Origin: Clostridia bacterium
GTDB taxonomy: Bacteria > Bacillota > Clostridia > Oscillospirales > Acutalibacteraceae
Direction: 5' to 3'
Assembly: GCA_017937865.1 (NCBI GenBank)
Contig: JAGBCU010000008.1
Span: forward strand, 62,001-126,000
DNA length: 64,000 nt
Part shown: piece after piece, positions 44,686-52,665 of the stretch
How the letters are laid out: each line of letters begins with the position of its first letter
How positions within the stretch are numbered: position 1 is the stretch's first letter
Notes under the pieces: generated by a model
What the model was told of the DNA's origin: nothing
Databases searched by the model: none
What the model saw: the letters and a program-made list of their open reading frames with translations, nothing else
Position numbers and translations under genes: made by a program

Positions 44686-44880
44686 ATGAAGCTTAGAATA
44701 AAAGATTTAAGAGAAGATAATGACCTTACTCAAAAGCAGGTTGCGGCAGTTCTTATGTGTGACCAATCGTTGTATTCAAAATATGAACGTGGTGAGAGGG
44801 CGTTACCTCTCGAATATGCTGTAAAGCTTGCGGAGTTTTACGGTAAAAGTGTAGATTATATAGTAGGCTTAACTGATTGA
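44686..44880 (+). CDS. Small XRE-family helix-turn-helix regulator
   Basis: A 64-residue Cro/CI-type protein. LRIKDLREDNDLTQKQVAAVL is the first part of the helix-turn-helix, and CDQSLYSKYERGERALPLE holds the recognition helix. It is only a DNA-binding domain. It probably controls itself and the divergent 51-residue gene through the two dyads upstream. A hairpin terminator follows at 44869-44906. Confidence 0.88.
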   Translation: MKLRIKDLREDNDLTQKQVAAVLMCDQSLYSKYERGERALPLEYAVKLAEFYGKSVDYIVGLTD

Positions 44881-44906
44881 TAATGAAAGTTATCAGTCAG
44901 TTTTTC
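44869..44906 (+). terminator. Terminator after the XRE gene
   Basis: AACTGATTGATAA pairs with TTATCAGTCAGTT (one wobble) around a short loop, with a T-run. The stem uses the last codons of the gene. Confidence 0.8.
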
Positions 44907-44909
44907 TTT

Positions 44910-45287
44910 TTAAATTTTATGCCGGTTTATCCAATTCAGTATTCCACAGTATTCCATTTTACCGTTAGCAACCGAAAGACCTAAAAAAATAAGTTCTTCT
45001 TGTGTGTATTTAATTTTTATATCATTTAGTTGTAAGGTCATCAACATTGTAAGCACACCGATTCGTTTATTCCCATCAACAAATGCGTGATTGTTAGTTA
45101 GTGAAAACATGAGTCTTGCTGCTTTTTCTTCTACGGATGGATAGGCTTCATTATCGCCAAAACCGGACATTGCACTATATACTGCTGATTCCAACAGATT
45201 TTTGTCACGTAGCCCCTGACTTCCCCCAGTTCGTTCAATAAGCTTATCGTGTAGTGATGATATCTCGTCAGTTGTTAAAAGTATCAT
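44910..45287 (-). CDS. doc: Doc-type (Fic/Doc) toxin
   Basis: A 125-residue Fic-fold protein of the death-on-curing type. The active-site motif HAFVDGNKRIGVLTML has Lys in the place where AMPylating Fic enzymes have Gly, as in Doc kinases that phosphorylate EF-Tu. The N-terminal LHDKLIERTGGSQGLRD is also typical. Its ATG overlaps the antitoxin stop by one base (TAATG). Confidence 0.93.
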   Translation of the reverse strand: MILLTTDEISSLHDKLIERTGGSQGLRDKNLLESAVYSAMSGFGDNEAYPSVEEKAARLMFSLTNNHAFVDGNKRIGVLTMLMTLQLNDIKIKYTQEELIFLGLSVANGKMEYCGILNWINRHKI

Positions 45288-45538
45288 TATTTAGCCAACT
45301 CCAATAATGCATCTATATTTTCATCAATCAATTTGTCGGCAACACTGTCGATTTTGGCTTTGCGCATTTGCAAGGCTGCGGAAATAGTGTTGTATTCATC
45401 AAAATCTACAACAACATATCTTGGCTTATTATTTTTCAAAATAACAGCCATACCATTTTCGTCTACAGTTCTGACAACCTTTGAAAAGTTTTGATTTGCT
45501 TCGGTCATAGGAAGTAAATAGTCAGTATTTACCATCAT
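45287..45538 (-). CDS. phd: Phd/YefM-type antitoxin
   Basis: An 83-residue antitoxin. The N-terminal DNA-binding domain has TEANQNFSKVVRTVDENG and KNNKPRYVVVDFDEY; the C-terminal helix (DKLIDENIDALLELAK) should neutralise the toxin. AGAGGTGAT precedes tandem ATG codons. It is first in the toxin-antitoxin operon and should autorepress it. Confidence 0.92.
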   Translation of the reverse strand: MMVNTDYLLPMTEANQNFSKVVRTVDENGMAVILKNNKPRYVVVDFDEYNTISAALQMRKAKIDSVADKLIDENIDALLELAK

Positions 45539-45571
45539 TGTTTATCACCTCTGTTATATTATAACCAAAAT

Positions 45572-45591
45572 ATAGGATAAATGCAACCTAT
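45572..45591. promoter_or_regulatory. Candidate Phd operator
   Basis: An ATAGG...CCTAT dyad with 10 bp between arms lies about 35 bp upstream of the antitoxin start. Confidence 0.35.
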
Positions 45592-45654
45592 TTTTAAAAT
45601 AATTGAGATAAAAATTAAATCTGAATAATAGAATGTAAAAAGGGAAGTGATGCT

Positions 45655-46683
45655 TTGCTTTTTCATTCTTTATTGTCTTTATCACCGCTTTCGGTTACAA
45701 CTGTGCTTCTTACCTTGGCGGTTGTTTTTGTAAACGGCTTAACTGATGCTCCAAACGCCATTTCAACCGTTGTTGTAACAAGGTGTATGAAGCTTCGGTA
45801 TGCTCTCATTATGTCGGCGTTTTTTAATTTTTGCGGTGTTACTCTTATGAGTAAAATAAACGATTCGGTGACTGTTACAATAAGCAATATAGTTGATTTC
45901 GGCGGTGATACAAGGAAAGCGAGTATTGCCCTTGCCGCCGCACTGTTTTCAATTGTTTTGTGGGCGGTTTTAGCTTGGTATTTCGGTATACCCACAAGCG
46001 AAAGCCACGCCTTGATAGCAGGGCTTACGGGTAGTGCGGTTGCTATAAACGGTGGCTTTAATGCAATCAATTCGGCTGAATGGATAAAAACCGTAAAGGG
46101 TCTTTTCGTTTCTTGCCTTTTCGGGTTTGTTGCAGGGTTTTTGATATGCAAAATTATAGTTACAATTTTTAGAAATATTAAAAGAAGTAACGGAGAGAAA
46201 ATTTTCAAATACGGTCAGATTTTAGCGGCTGCCTCTATGAGCTTTATGCACGGTGCTCAGGATGGGCAAAAATTTATAGCGGTGCTTATGATGAGCGTGA
46301 ATTTTTCGGGGGTAAGGATAGATGAAAAGCCCCACGAATTTATTATATTGCTCTGCTCTGTAATAATGGCTCTCGGTACTCTTACTGGCGGTAAAAAAAT
46401 TATAAAAGCAGTAGGAATGGATATGGTAAAGCTTCAAAAATATCAAGGCTTTTCAGCTGATACAGCATCTTCAATCTCACTTCTTTTAAGTACGCTTTTC
46501 GGCTTCCCTGTTTCAACCACTCACGCAAAAACAACTGCAATGATGGGAGCAGGGGCTTCAAAAAGCTTAAAAACGCTTGACGTAAATACAATAAAAGAAA
46601 TTGCATTAACCTGGCTTTTAACGTTCCCGGGGTGTGGTTTGTTGGGGTTTGTTGTGACGAAGATTTTTTTGAAGATATTTTGA
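45655..46683 (+). CDS. pit: PiT-family inorganic phosphate transporter
   Basis: A 342-residue membrane protein that imports phosphate with a cation. The duplicated PiT signatures are VNGLTDAPNAISTVV (N-terminal) and GFPVSTTHAKTTAMMGAG (C-terminal). MHGAQDGQKF is another conserved loop. The start is TTG at 45655, preceded by AGGG; a nearby ATG is out of frame. It stands alone, with noncoding repeats downstream and no PhoU-like partner. Confidence 0.9.
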   Translation: MLFHSLLSLSPLSVTTVLLTLAVVFVNGLTDAPNAISTVVVTRCMKLRYALIMSAFFNFCGVTLMSKINDSVTVTISNIVDFGGDTRKASIALAAALFSIVLWAVLAWYFGIPTSESHALIAGLTGSAVAINGGFNAINSAEWIKTVKGLFVSCLFGFVAGFLICKIIVTIFRNIKRSNGEKIFKYGQILAAASMSFMHGAQDGQKFIAVLMMSVNFSGVRIDEKPHEFIILLCSVIMALGTLTGGKKIIKAVGMDMVKLQKYQGFSADTASSISLLLSTLFGFPVSTTHAKTTAMMGAGASKSLKTLDVNTIKEIALTWLLTFPGCGLLGFVVTKIFLKIF

Positions 46684-46710
46684 ATTGCAGTGAGGAATGA
46701 TAAATTGAAG

Positions 46711-46935
46711 ATTTGCGAAGCCTATCCCTTTTTTTACCGCAGGTAAAAAAAGGGATAAATAGTTTTTCTATCCGTCTAAACCTAATAGGTAAGAGAACTA
46801 CCCACCACCGTTCCGCTTTAATAAACAGATAACAGACAGTATATCACACGGAATATACTGTCTGTTAATTTTTAATATATCAAAGAACGGTCCCCCTCCC
46901 TATGCTTCGCACAGGGAGGCAAGGCTATCGCAAAT
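46711..46935. repeat. Intergenic repeat element, copy A (with inverted ends)
   Basis: The ends are inverted versions of ATTTGCGAAGCCTAT (46711-46725 and, with one inserted base, 46922-46935). Inside lie a poly-A/T hairpin (46727-46755), the block 46776-46810, a 14-bp perfect hairpin (46831-46866), and a CCTCCCT/AGGGAGG hairpin. The reverse complement shares 14- and 18-nt identical blocks with copy B at 55652-55760. There is no ORF inside; it is MITE-like. Confidence 0.7.
46831..46866. other. Perfect 14-bp hairpin inside repeat copy A
   Basis: AACAGACAGTATAT and its exact complement flank an 8-nt loop. The hairpin is absent from copy B, so it is an extra insertion or a variable part of the element. 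Confidence 0.7.
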
Positions 46936-47069
46936 ATTTAAGTTTTACTTCTTGCAAAGCTTTCCGGCATCCGGTGACTTCATTTCGCACTTCGCATTCC
47001 GAACTTCGCATTTATAATTGCGTCGCAGACCCTTAATTTGCCATTTCCCAATTTGTCACTTGCCACTAA
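46936..47069. other. Noncoding gap with decayed short repeats
   Basis: No gene is seen. It contains repeated TTCGCA-type words (46984-47010) and GGCAAGTGRCAAAT-type text on the minus strand (47055-47068), similar to 19558-19571. Confidence 0.5.
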
Positions 47070-47104
47070 AAAACAATGCATCGCCTAAGCGATGCATTGT
47101 TTTT
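47070..47104 (-). terminator. Terminator of the alpha-mannosidase gene
   Basis: Perfect 15-nt arms (47070-47084 and 47089-47103) with a CTAA loop and A/T-runs. Confidence 0.9.
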
Positions 47105-50100
47105 AATAGTCTTTTCCCCAATTTTTGCGTTCATAGAACTTTTTATCGTGAAGATTTTTCTTTTTTCTTCTCTCTTTGTACCAACGCTTTTCCTGTCTTG
47201 TCATTTTAAAGGTGAATTTTCTTTCAGGTACCTTTTCGCAAAGGGGAGAAACTGATTTTGCAGCTGCTTCGTTAAGAGTGGAAGCGCTTATAATTACAAT
47301 GCTTTTATCTTTAGGAAGAACGATTTCTTTTTCACCGTTTAAATCAAAGCTTACCTCAAAGAAGTACATAATTTTTGCGGTAACGTCTTCCCAATCCTTG
47401 TGACAATGGGTGATTTCAAGGGCAACCTTGCAATCCTTGATTTTTGCAACCTCTTTGAAATCATACATATCCCATTTCGCAGGTCTTTCGAAAATATCGT
47501 GTACTGTTTTTTCGGTTTCTTTACCGTCAACTTTAAATTTAACCTTTTTGTCACCGTCAAGAGATGCACAAAGTATTGAAAGCTTTTTCGCATTTTCGGG
47601 TAAAGCTATCTTCTGACCTTGTGCTACAAGTGCATTTTTTTCGCTATCCTTACTGATAACGTAATCAACGCCTGCAAAAGTGAATTTATCAGGAGTTATT
47701 TCGTAAGGCAGTGTGTATTTAAAGCCGCCTAACTCACCTTGCTTTGTGATTATGTTTTTATTAAAGGGCAATTCTACGGGAGTAGAAATTGCTTTTTCCG
47801 TAGTAGCTTCAAAATCTTTAAGCTTTAATGCAAAGGATTTTATTTCGTACGGCTTAAAGCTTGTTACAAGGTTTCCGTTTTGGGCGGTTGCTTCGCCTAA
47901 ATATTCTTCGCTTGCATATACCTCTCTTGCACTTTCAATTCCGTTACCGAGAGTTAAAGTGAAGCTGTCAATATTTTTCTTTGTACCCTCACCGAGACGT
48001 ACAATTATTTCGTCACTTTCTTCAGCCTTTTTAATTGCACGGATAATAACGGAATTATCTGAAATTGAGCCGAAGGAGTATTCGTTACCAAGAATGCCGT
48101 CGTGCTTTTCGCAAACGAAAGCCGCCATAGGCTGAATAAAGAGCCTTGCCTGAAGCTGAGTTTCTTTATCCAAATTTCCGTTATGACTGTAAATTGCAAA
48201 GGAATGTCTGTTAAGACCTAAATCCATCATTGATTGCATTGAGTCAATGCGGTAGTTGTGCATAGGTGTATGAACAACCGTTAAGCGAAGAGTGTTGTTG
48301 TCGAATTTATCCCAGCCGTATTTACATTCGCTTATAACCGAAACGCCGAAATTACCGCTTTCGTCAGTTAAATCAGCCCATTTTTGAGCAGGTACCTCGT
48401 AAAGCTGCTGGGTCATATTACCTCTTTCAATAGCGCCTAAGCCTAAATCGTAGGTAGCTTTTTCGTTATCAGCAGTAAATGAGAAGCAGTTTTTAGCCAT
48501 TGTGCGAAGTGATTGCCACTCAATTTCAGAGTAAAACTCAACAGCTTCACCGCCCAAAGAAAGAGCAATTATTGTATTGAATTCGCTTCTGCCGTCTTTT
48601 TGAGTAACCTTAACAGCAACTCTTGCAGGGCCGTTTTCGATTATTTCTGATTTTACAAAAGAGGGGATTCTGTCGGGGACTTTTGCCGCCTCTTTATAAT
48701 TCATTTCCCAAGCGGGCCATTCTTCTGAGCCCGTGTAGTTGAAAAGACCCGTAACAATAGGAGCTTTTAAAAGCTCTCTGTTGTCTCCTGATTTATCAAT
48801 AATCGAGCAAACGTCACCGTTAGAGTTAAGCGTAACGGTATATTTTCCATTTTCAAGAGTGTTATTTGTAACAGAGATTTCAGATGCGATTTCGCAAGGA
48901 GTGTTGCTTTCTCTAACGTCGTAAACCTTTGTGCCCAGGCTTTTAACGTCAGCAACAAAAATAACCTCTGTTTTTCCGTCAGACGTTTTTTTGCATTGGC
49001 TTGCTACCTCTGCTTCACCGTCGAATACCTTAACGTATTTTGATGAAACGTTATCAAGTATAGCGGTTACAACGCCTTTTCTTTGAGCTTCAATAGGGTT
49101 GAAAACCGTAACGGGTGTGCCCTTGCAGGAATCGGTCTTTAAAAGCTTAGCTGTAGCTGAAGCGGAGGCTTCAACCTCGCTTTCAAACTGATTCATAGAA
49201 ACGTAAAGGTCATTCCAGGAACGCTTATAAACACGTTGGCAGGATGTACCCGGCATATCGTCGTGAAAATGGTGAGCTATAACTCTTTTCCAGGAGCGAG
49301 TAAGACTTTCGCGGTTATAATCGGCAGTACCGAAATAATCAGCAATAACAGAGCTTCTTTCCGCCATATCGGCAAGCTCTTCTGCACGTCTGTTCCAACG
49401 CTTGCTCATAACTCTTGAGGTATAACCGCCGATAGCGTGCTCGCTCATTACAAGCTCGTTTTTCCATACGGGAAGCTTGCTTTTCTGCTCGTCTGTAAGC
49501 TGGTTTTCAATATCGCGGTAAACCTGGTCGGCAGGTGAAGCGATAACCTCGATATCACTTGCAGAGTTTTTATTTACCTCTTCATCAACAAACGCTATTG
49601 ATTTTTCTTTAGGTGCACCGCCTCGGTCACCTGTGCCGTGGAAAACGGTTGTCCAAGGAAGGTTGTAGGCTTCGTTTTCTTTGAATTTTTCTTCAATAAA
49701 ATCCCAATCACGAAGCTTATCAAGAGATTTAGAATAAGAGCCTAATTTTAAGGTTGAGTAAACCTCTTTACCGTCAACGCCTCTCCATCTTCCTATATCA
49801 AATGGAGTGCCGAAGGCACCGCCCCAGCTTAACTTTTGAGTGGTAAAGCCCTTTAAGTTTGCATGGTGCATAACAGAGGGTAAAGCCCAACCGAAGCCGA
49901 AGCAGTCGGGGAGATAAATATCGCAAGAGGTCTTGCCGAATTTATTGCGGAAATATGAGTTACCGATAAGAATGTTTCTGAAAAGTGCTTCGGGTGACGG
50001 TACGTTAACGTCACCGTTTTCGAAAGCAGAGCCGCAAACGTTCCAACGGCCCTCATTTACGTATTCAGTCATTTTTTTGAAAAGCTCGGGATAATATTCT

Positions 50101-50282
50101 TCCATAAGCTCATATCTGTATGAGCCCTCAAATGAAAAAGTATAGTTCGGGTACTTTTCAAACATTTTAAAATTATCTACGAGAGTATCGTAAATATATT
50201 TATCAATACTTTCCTCTAAATCCCAACTCCAGACAGTATCAAGATGCGAGGTTGCAATAGTATAAATCCTTTTCTTTGCCAT
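47103..50282 (-). CDS. GH38-family alpha-mannosidase
   Basis: A 1059-residue retaining alpha-mannosidase. The N-terminal ATSHLDTVWSWD supplies metal-binding His/Asp. The nucleophile Asp is near residue 126 in IYLPDCFGFGWALPS. AHHFHDDMPGTSC holds further metal-site residues. The long C-terminal beta domains are typical of bacterial GH38. There is no signal peptide, so it should be intracellular. The ATG at 50282 follows GGGAG by 8 nt; a start 21 nt upstream is less likely. The last 30 residues are unusually basic (KRWYKERRKKKNLHDKKFYE). Confidence 0.92.
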   Translation of the reverse strand: MAKKRIYTIATSHLDTVWSWDLEESIDKYIYDTLVDNFKMFEKYPNYTFSFEGSYRYELMEEYYPELFKKMTEYVNEGRWNVCGSAFENGDVNVPSPEALFRNILIGNSYFRNKFGKTSCDIYLPDCFGFGWALPSVMHHANLKGFTTQKLSWGGAFGTPFDIGRWRGVDGKEVYSTLKLGSYSKSLDKLRDWDFIEEKFKENEAYNLPWTTVFHGTGDRGGAPKEKSIAFVDEEVNKNSASDIEVIASPADQVYRDIENQLTDEQKSKLPVWKNELVMSEHAIGGYTSRVMSKRWNRRAEELADMAERSSVIADYFGTADYNRESLTRSWKRVIAHHFHDDMPGTSCQRVYKRSWNDLYVSMNQFESEVEASASATAKLLKTDSCKGTPVTVFNPIEAQRKGVVTAILDNVSSKYVKVFDGEAEVASQCKKTSDGKTEVIFVADVKSLGTKVYDVRESNTPCEIASEISVTNNTLENGKYTVTLNSNGDVCSIIDKSGDNRELLKAPIVTGLFNYTGSEEWPAWEMNYKEAAKVPDRIPSFVKSEIIENGPARVAVKVTQKDGRSEFNTIIALSLGGEAVEFYSEIEWQSLRTMAKNCFSFTADNEKATYDLGLGAIERGNMTQQLYEVPAQKWADLTDESGNFGVSVISECKYGWDKFDNNTLRLTVVHTPMHNYRIDSMQSMMDLGLNRHSFAIYSHNGNLDKETQLQARLFIQPMAAFVCEKHDGILGNEYSFGSISDNSVIIRAIKKAEESDEIIVRLGEGTKKNIDSFTLTLGNGIESAREVYASEEYLGEATAQNGNLVTSFKPYEIKSFALKLKDFEATTEKAISTPVELPFNKNIITKQGELGGFKYTLPYEITPDKFTFAGVDYVISKDSEKNALVAQGQKIALPENAKKLSILCASLDGDKKVKFKVDGKETEKTVHDIFERPAKWDMYDFKEVAKIKDCKVALEITHCHKDWEDVTAKIMYFFEVSFDLNGEKEIVLPKDKSIVIISASTLNEAAAKSVSPLCEKVPERKFTFKMTRQEKRWYKERRKKKNLHDKKFYERKNWGKDY

Positions 50283-50318
50283 ATAACACACTCCCAAGTG
50301 CACAGTTTATCGTTTTGA

Positions 50319-50347
50319 ATTATACATCACAGAAAAACCGTTTTCAA
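50319..50347 (-). promoter_or_regulatory. Sigma-A promoter of the alpha-mannosidase gene
   Basis: On the minus strand, TTGAAA (50342-50347) and TATAAT (50319-50324) are 17 bp apart. Confidence 0.7.
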
Positions 50348-50375
50348 TATTGAATAAAAATACATTTTGAACTTG

Positions 50376-50588
50376 TTAAGATTTTTTTGGATTATCTGTT
50401 CTATCAAGCAGATAATCTATACTGACATCATAAAAATCAGACAATTTTATGAGAATTTCAGCAGTTAATGATATAACTCCTGTTTCGTATTGAGAATACG
50501 TGTTTTGAGATACATTGAGTATTTTTGCAATATCTTTTTGTTTTATATCTCTATCTTCCCGAATGCTTTTTAAATTTTTAAAAGTCAT
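50376..50588 (-). CDS. Small XRE-family helix-turn-helix regulator
   Basis: A 70-residue Cro/CI-type DNA-binding protein. NLKSIREDRDIKQKDIAKIL and SQNTYSQYETGVISL form the helix-turn-helix; YDVSIDYLLDRTDNP ends the domain. The ATG at 50588 follows GGGTGAT. Two almost identical dyads upstream (50614-50656) are its probable operators. Confidence 0.88.
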   Translation of the reverse strand: MTFKNLKSIREDRDIKQKDIAKILNVSQNTYSQYETGVISLTAEILIKLSDFYDVSIDYLLDRTDNPKKS

Positions 50589-50613
50589 AGCAATCACCCA
50601 AAACTATTATGCG

Positions 50614-50656
50614 ATATCTGTAATACAGATATTGACTTTTATCTGTCATACAGATA
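50614..50656. promoter_or_regulatory. Paired operator dyads (TATCTGT-N3-ACAGATA) upstream of the XRE gene
   Basis: Dyad 1 (50614-50632) has perfect 9-bp arms. Dyad 2 (50640-50656) has perfect 7-bp arms. The shared core is TATCTGT-N3-ACAGATA, and the centres are 25 bp apart. Dyad 2 lies in the spacer of the plus-strand promoter, so binding should block it. Confidence 0.8.
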
Positions 50657-50660
50657 TAAT
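50632..50660 (+). promoter_or_regulatory. Sigma-A promoter overlapped by the XRE operator
   Basis: TTGACT (50632-50637) and TATAAT (50655-50660) are 17 bp apart, facing the GLUG/dockerin gene. A 21-codon ORF (50674 onward, preceded by GGTG) starts just after it but is too weak to call. Confidence 0.7.
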
Positions 50661-50693
50661 TTAATCAGGTGATGAATCTTTTGTTTAAAAAAT

Positions 50694-50727
50694 CGATAGT
50701 TAGGCAAGATTTTTCGACAGTTAGGCA
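50694..50727 (+). promoter_or_regulatory. LytTR-type direct repeat (candidate response-regulator site)
   Basis: CGATAGTTAGGCA (50694-50706) and CGACAGTTAGGCA (50715-50727) are 21 bp apart. LytTR regulators (AgrA, VirR, LytR) bind two 9-bp repeats of the form WMMGTTNRK with about 12 bp between them. The second copy fits fully, the first with one mismatch. Confidence 0.55.
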
Positions 50728-50733
50728 TATTGG

Positions 50734-50763
50734 TTGAAAACTCCAAAATCAAGGTGCTACTAT
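50734..50763 (+). promoter_or_regulatory. Promoter of the GLUG/dockerin gene
   Basis: TTGAAA (50734-50739) and TACTAT (50758-50763) are 18 bp apart. The -35 starts 7 bp after the LytTR-like repeat, a usual activator arrangement. The ATG is about 40 nt downstream. Confidence 0.5.
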
Positions 50764-50807
50764 TGAATTGAGGAGAAAGAAATTTTATGAAAAAGGGAGG
50801 ACTATCT

Positions 50808-52535
50808 ATGAAAAGATTTATAGGTGTTTTTTTAGCATTAGTTTTGCTCTTTACTCAAATGGGCGTTATCGGTTTTGCATCTGAAACGTTAGAGGTCGAT
50901 AGTGACGGCTACTATCTTATTAACGATGCGGAAGATTTATATGCCTTCCGTGACCTTGTAAACAGCGGTGAATACGACGTAAATGCAAAGCTCACAGCAG
51001 ATATTGTCTTGAATGAGGGCGTGCTTGACGAAAACGGAGATTTAAACGAGGGAACATTTACTCAATGGCACCCCATAGGTGATAAAAATGCCTTTTCGCC
51101 TAGTAATACTAATACATTTAGTGGCGTTTTTGACGGTCGGAATTATACAATTTACGGTATGTATTACTATGGTACAGAGGGTTATGAATATGATTCGGGT
51201 ATCGCTTTGTTTGGCACAATAAACGGTGGTACGGTTAAGAATTTAACCATAAGAGATTCTTATTTTAAAACAAGTTACAGCAGTGGTTTTGTTTGTGGAT
51301 ATGCCATAGACGGAACTATAGAAAACTGTGATGTATATGCTACTATTGAGGGTGAATATGAAAGTGCAGGTATTTGCGGTATTGCAGATAAAGGATATAC
51401 TAATATAGTTGAATGCAATTTTTACGGCATAGTAAATGGTACTCACCGAGTTGGTGGTATTTGTGGAAGTTTCGATGTTGGTAGTATAAAGTACTGTAAC
51501 AACTACGGTGCGATAACAGGCAGCAGTAACGTTGCAGGAATCGCAGGTGGTGCTGGCGATTATGATGTTGTGAGTACAATAAAAGGGTGTATCAACTACG
51601 CAGCGATAAATGCGGATAGTGGAAGTTCTTACAATTATACAGGCGGTATTTCCGGTTTTGCTAAAAACACATGTATTGAAGATTGTTTGAATGTAGGTAG
51701 TATTCGTTCAGTATCTACAGATTCATTTGTGGAAGTAGGCGGTATAATCGGATACGGTTTCGGCGAAATAAGAAACTGCTTTTCATACGGAAGTATAGAA
51801 TGTGAATTTAAAGATGAAGACTCGCTTGTAGGTGCTATAAGCGGATACAGTTTGAAAAATGCAACGTATGACACTATTATCGTTAACAACTACTATTTAG
51901 CCGGTGTTGCTGACGTGGGTGTTGCACAGTACGGTACAAGCTACTCTTTTGAGGTTATTGATTCAGTTGTAGGTGTTGCAGAAGAAATAACAGAAACACA
52001 GGCTAAAAACGGAACTGTTCTTAATCTTCTTAATAATGAGAGAGAGGGTGGCCCTTGGGAACAGAATACGAGAAAGGATGCTTATCCTTATCCGGTAAAA
52101 AGAACCGAATATATTTTCCCGATTGACGAAACAACAACCATTGACCACGAATACGGAATAATTTATACATATAGGCAAGGTCTTACGGACGTGCTTGAGG
52201 TTATCGGCTACAATGAAGATACAAACGGCGATTACGTTACCGTAATGAGTGCCCCGTCATTTATGAATGACCAAAAGCTACAGCTTTTCGGAACGGCAAG
52301 CTATGCTTACGTTTACGTCAACGGACCTCGCACGATGAGATACAGGCTTGTTGTGTACGGTGATATTAACGATGACAGCTACGTAAACGTTTTAGATGCG
52401 TTTGACGTTGAAAGAACGGCAAACGGCTACAGAGAGCTGGTAGAATACGAATTTTTAGCGGCAGATACAAATGATGACGGCAGTATTACCGTTGAAGACT
52501 ATCAGTCTGTTGTAAATATAGGTTTAGCATCATAA
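50808..52535 (+). CDS. Secreted GLUG-motif protein with C-terminal dockerin
   Basis: A 575-residue exported protein. Residues 1-24 are a signal peptide. The middle (about 80-370) has many GLUG-like repeats (ENCDVYATIEGEYESAGICG, CNNYGAITGSSNVAGIAGG, GGIIGYGFGEIRNCFSYGS). These form a beta-solenoid found in adhesins and IgA1-protease-type surface proteins. The last 70 residues are a dockerin with two calcium loops (GDINDDSYVNVLDAF and ADTNDDGSITVEDYQ). The ATG at 50808 has GGGAGG upstream; a start 21 nt earlier is possible. It may attach to a cohesin-bearing scaffold encoded elsewhere. Confidence 0.87.
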   Translation: MKRFIGVFLALVLLFTQMGVIGFASETLEVDSDGYYLINDAEDLYAFRDLVNSGEYDVNAKLTADIVLNEGVLDENGDLNEGTFTQWHPIGDKNAFSPSNTNTFSGVFDGRNYTIYGMYYYGTEGYEYDSGIALFGTINGGTVKNLTIRDSYFKTSYSSGFVCGYAIDGTIENCDVYATIEGEYESAGICGIADKGYTNIVECNFYGIVNGTHRVGGICGSFDVGSIKYCNNYGAITGSSNVAGIAGGAGDYDVVSTIKGCINYAAINADSGSSYNYTGGISGFAKNTCIEDCLNVGSIRSVSTDSFVEVGGIIGYGFGEIRNCFSYGSIECEFKDEDSLVGAISGYSLKNATYDTIIVNNYYLAGVADVGVAQYGTSYSFEVIDSVVGVAEEITETQAKNGTVLNLLNNEREGGPWEQNTRKDAYPYPVKRTEYIFPIDETTTIDHEYGIIYTYRQGLTDVLEVIGYNEDTNGDYVTVMSAPSFMNDQKLQLFGTASYAYVYVNGPRTMRYRLVVYGDINDDSYVNVLDAFDVERTANGYRELVEYEFLAADTNDDGSITVEDYQSVVNIGLAS

Positions 52536-52544
52536 AATATGTGT

Positions 52545-52574
52545 AATCTCCCCAAATAAATGGGGAGATTTTTG
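52545..52574 (+). terminator. Rho-independent terminator of the GLUG/dockerin gene
   Basis: AATCTCCCCA and TGGGGAGATT arms around a 6-nt loop, then a T-run. Confidence 0.9.
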
Positions 52575-52597
52575 TTATTTTAAACAGTAAAAATTTG

Positions 52598-52625
52598 TTG
52601 AAATATCATATTTAAACATTATAAT
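52598..52625 (+). promoter_or_regulatory. Promoter of the oxidoreductase/isomerase operon
   Basis: TTGAAA (52598-52603) and TATAAT (52620-52625) with 16 bp between, 40 bp before the ATG. Confidence 0.7.
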
Positions 52626-52665
52626 ATTAGTTGTGATAATATAATGCGAAAGGTTGGTTTCGTTT

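Noticed and set aside
45650..45654. ATG at 45650 as the phosphate transporter start
   Set aside because: It is out of frame with the transporter; the in-frame start is TTG at 45655.
50674..50739. A 21-codon ORF just after the XRE-controlled promoter
   Set aside because: It overlaps the LytTR-like repeats, has only a GGTG ribosome site, and has no recognisable peptide features.
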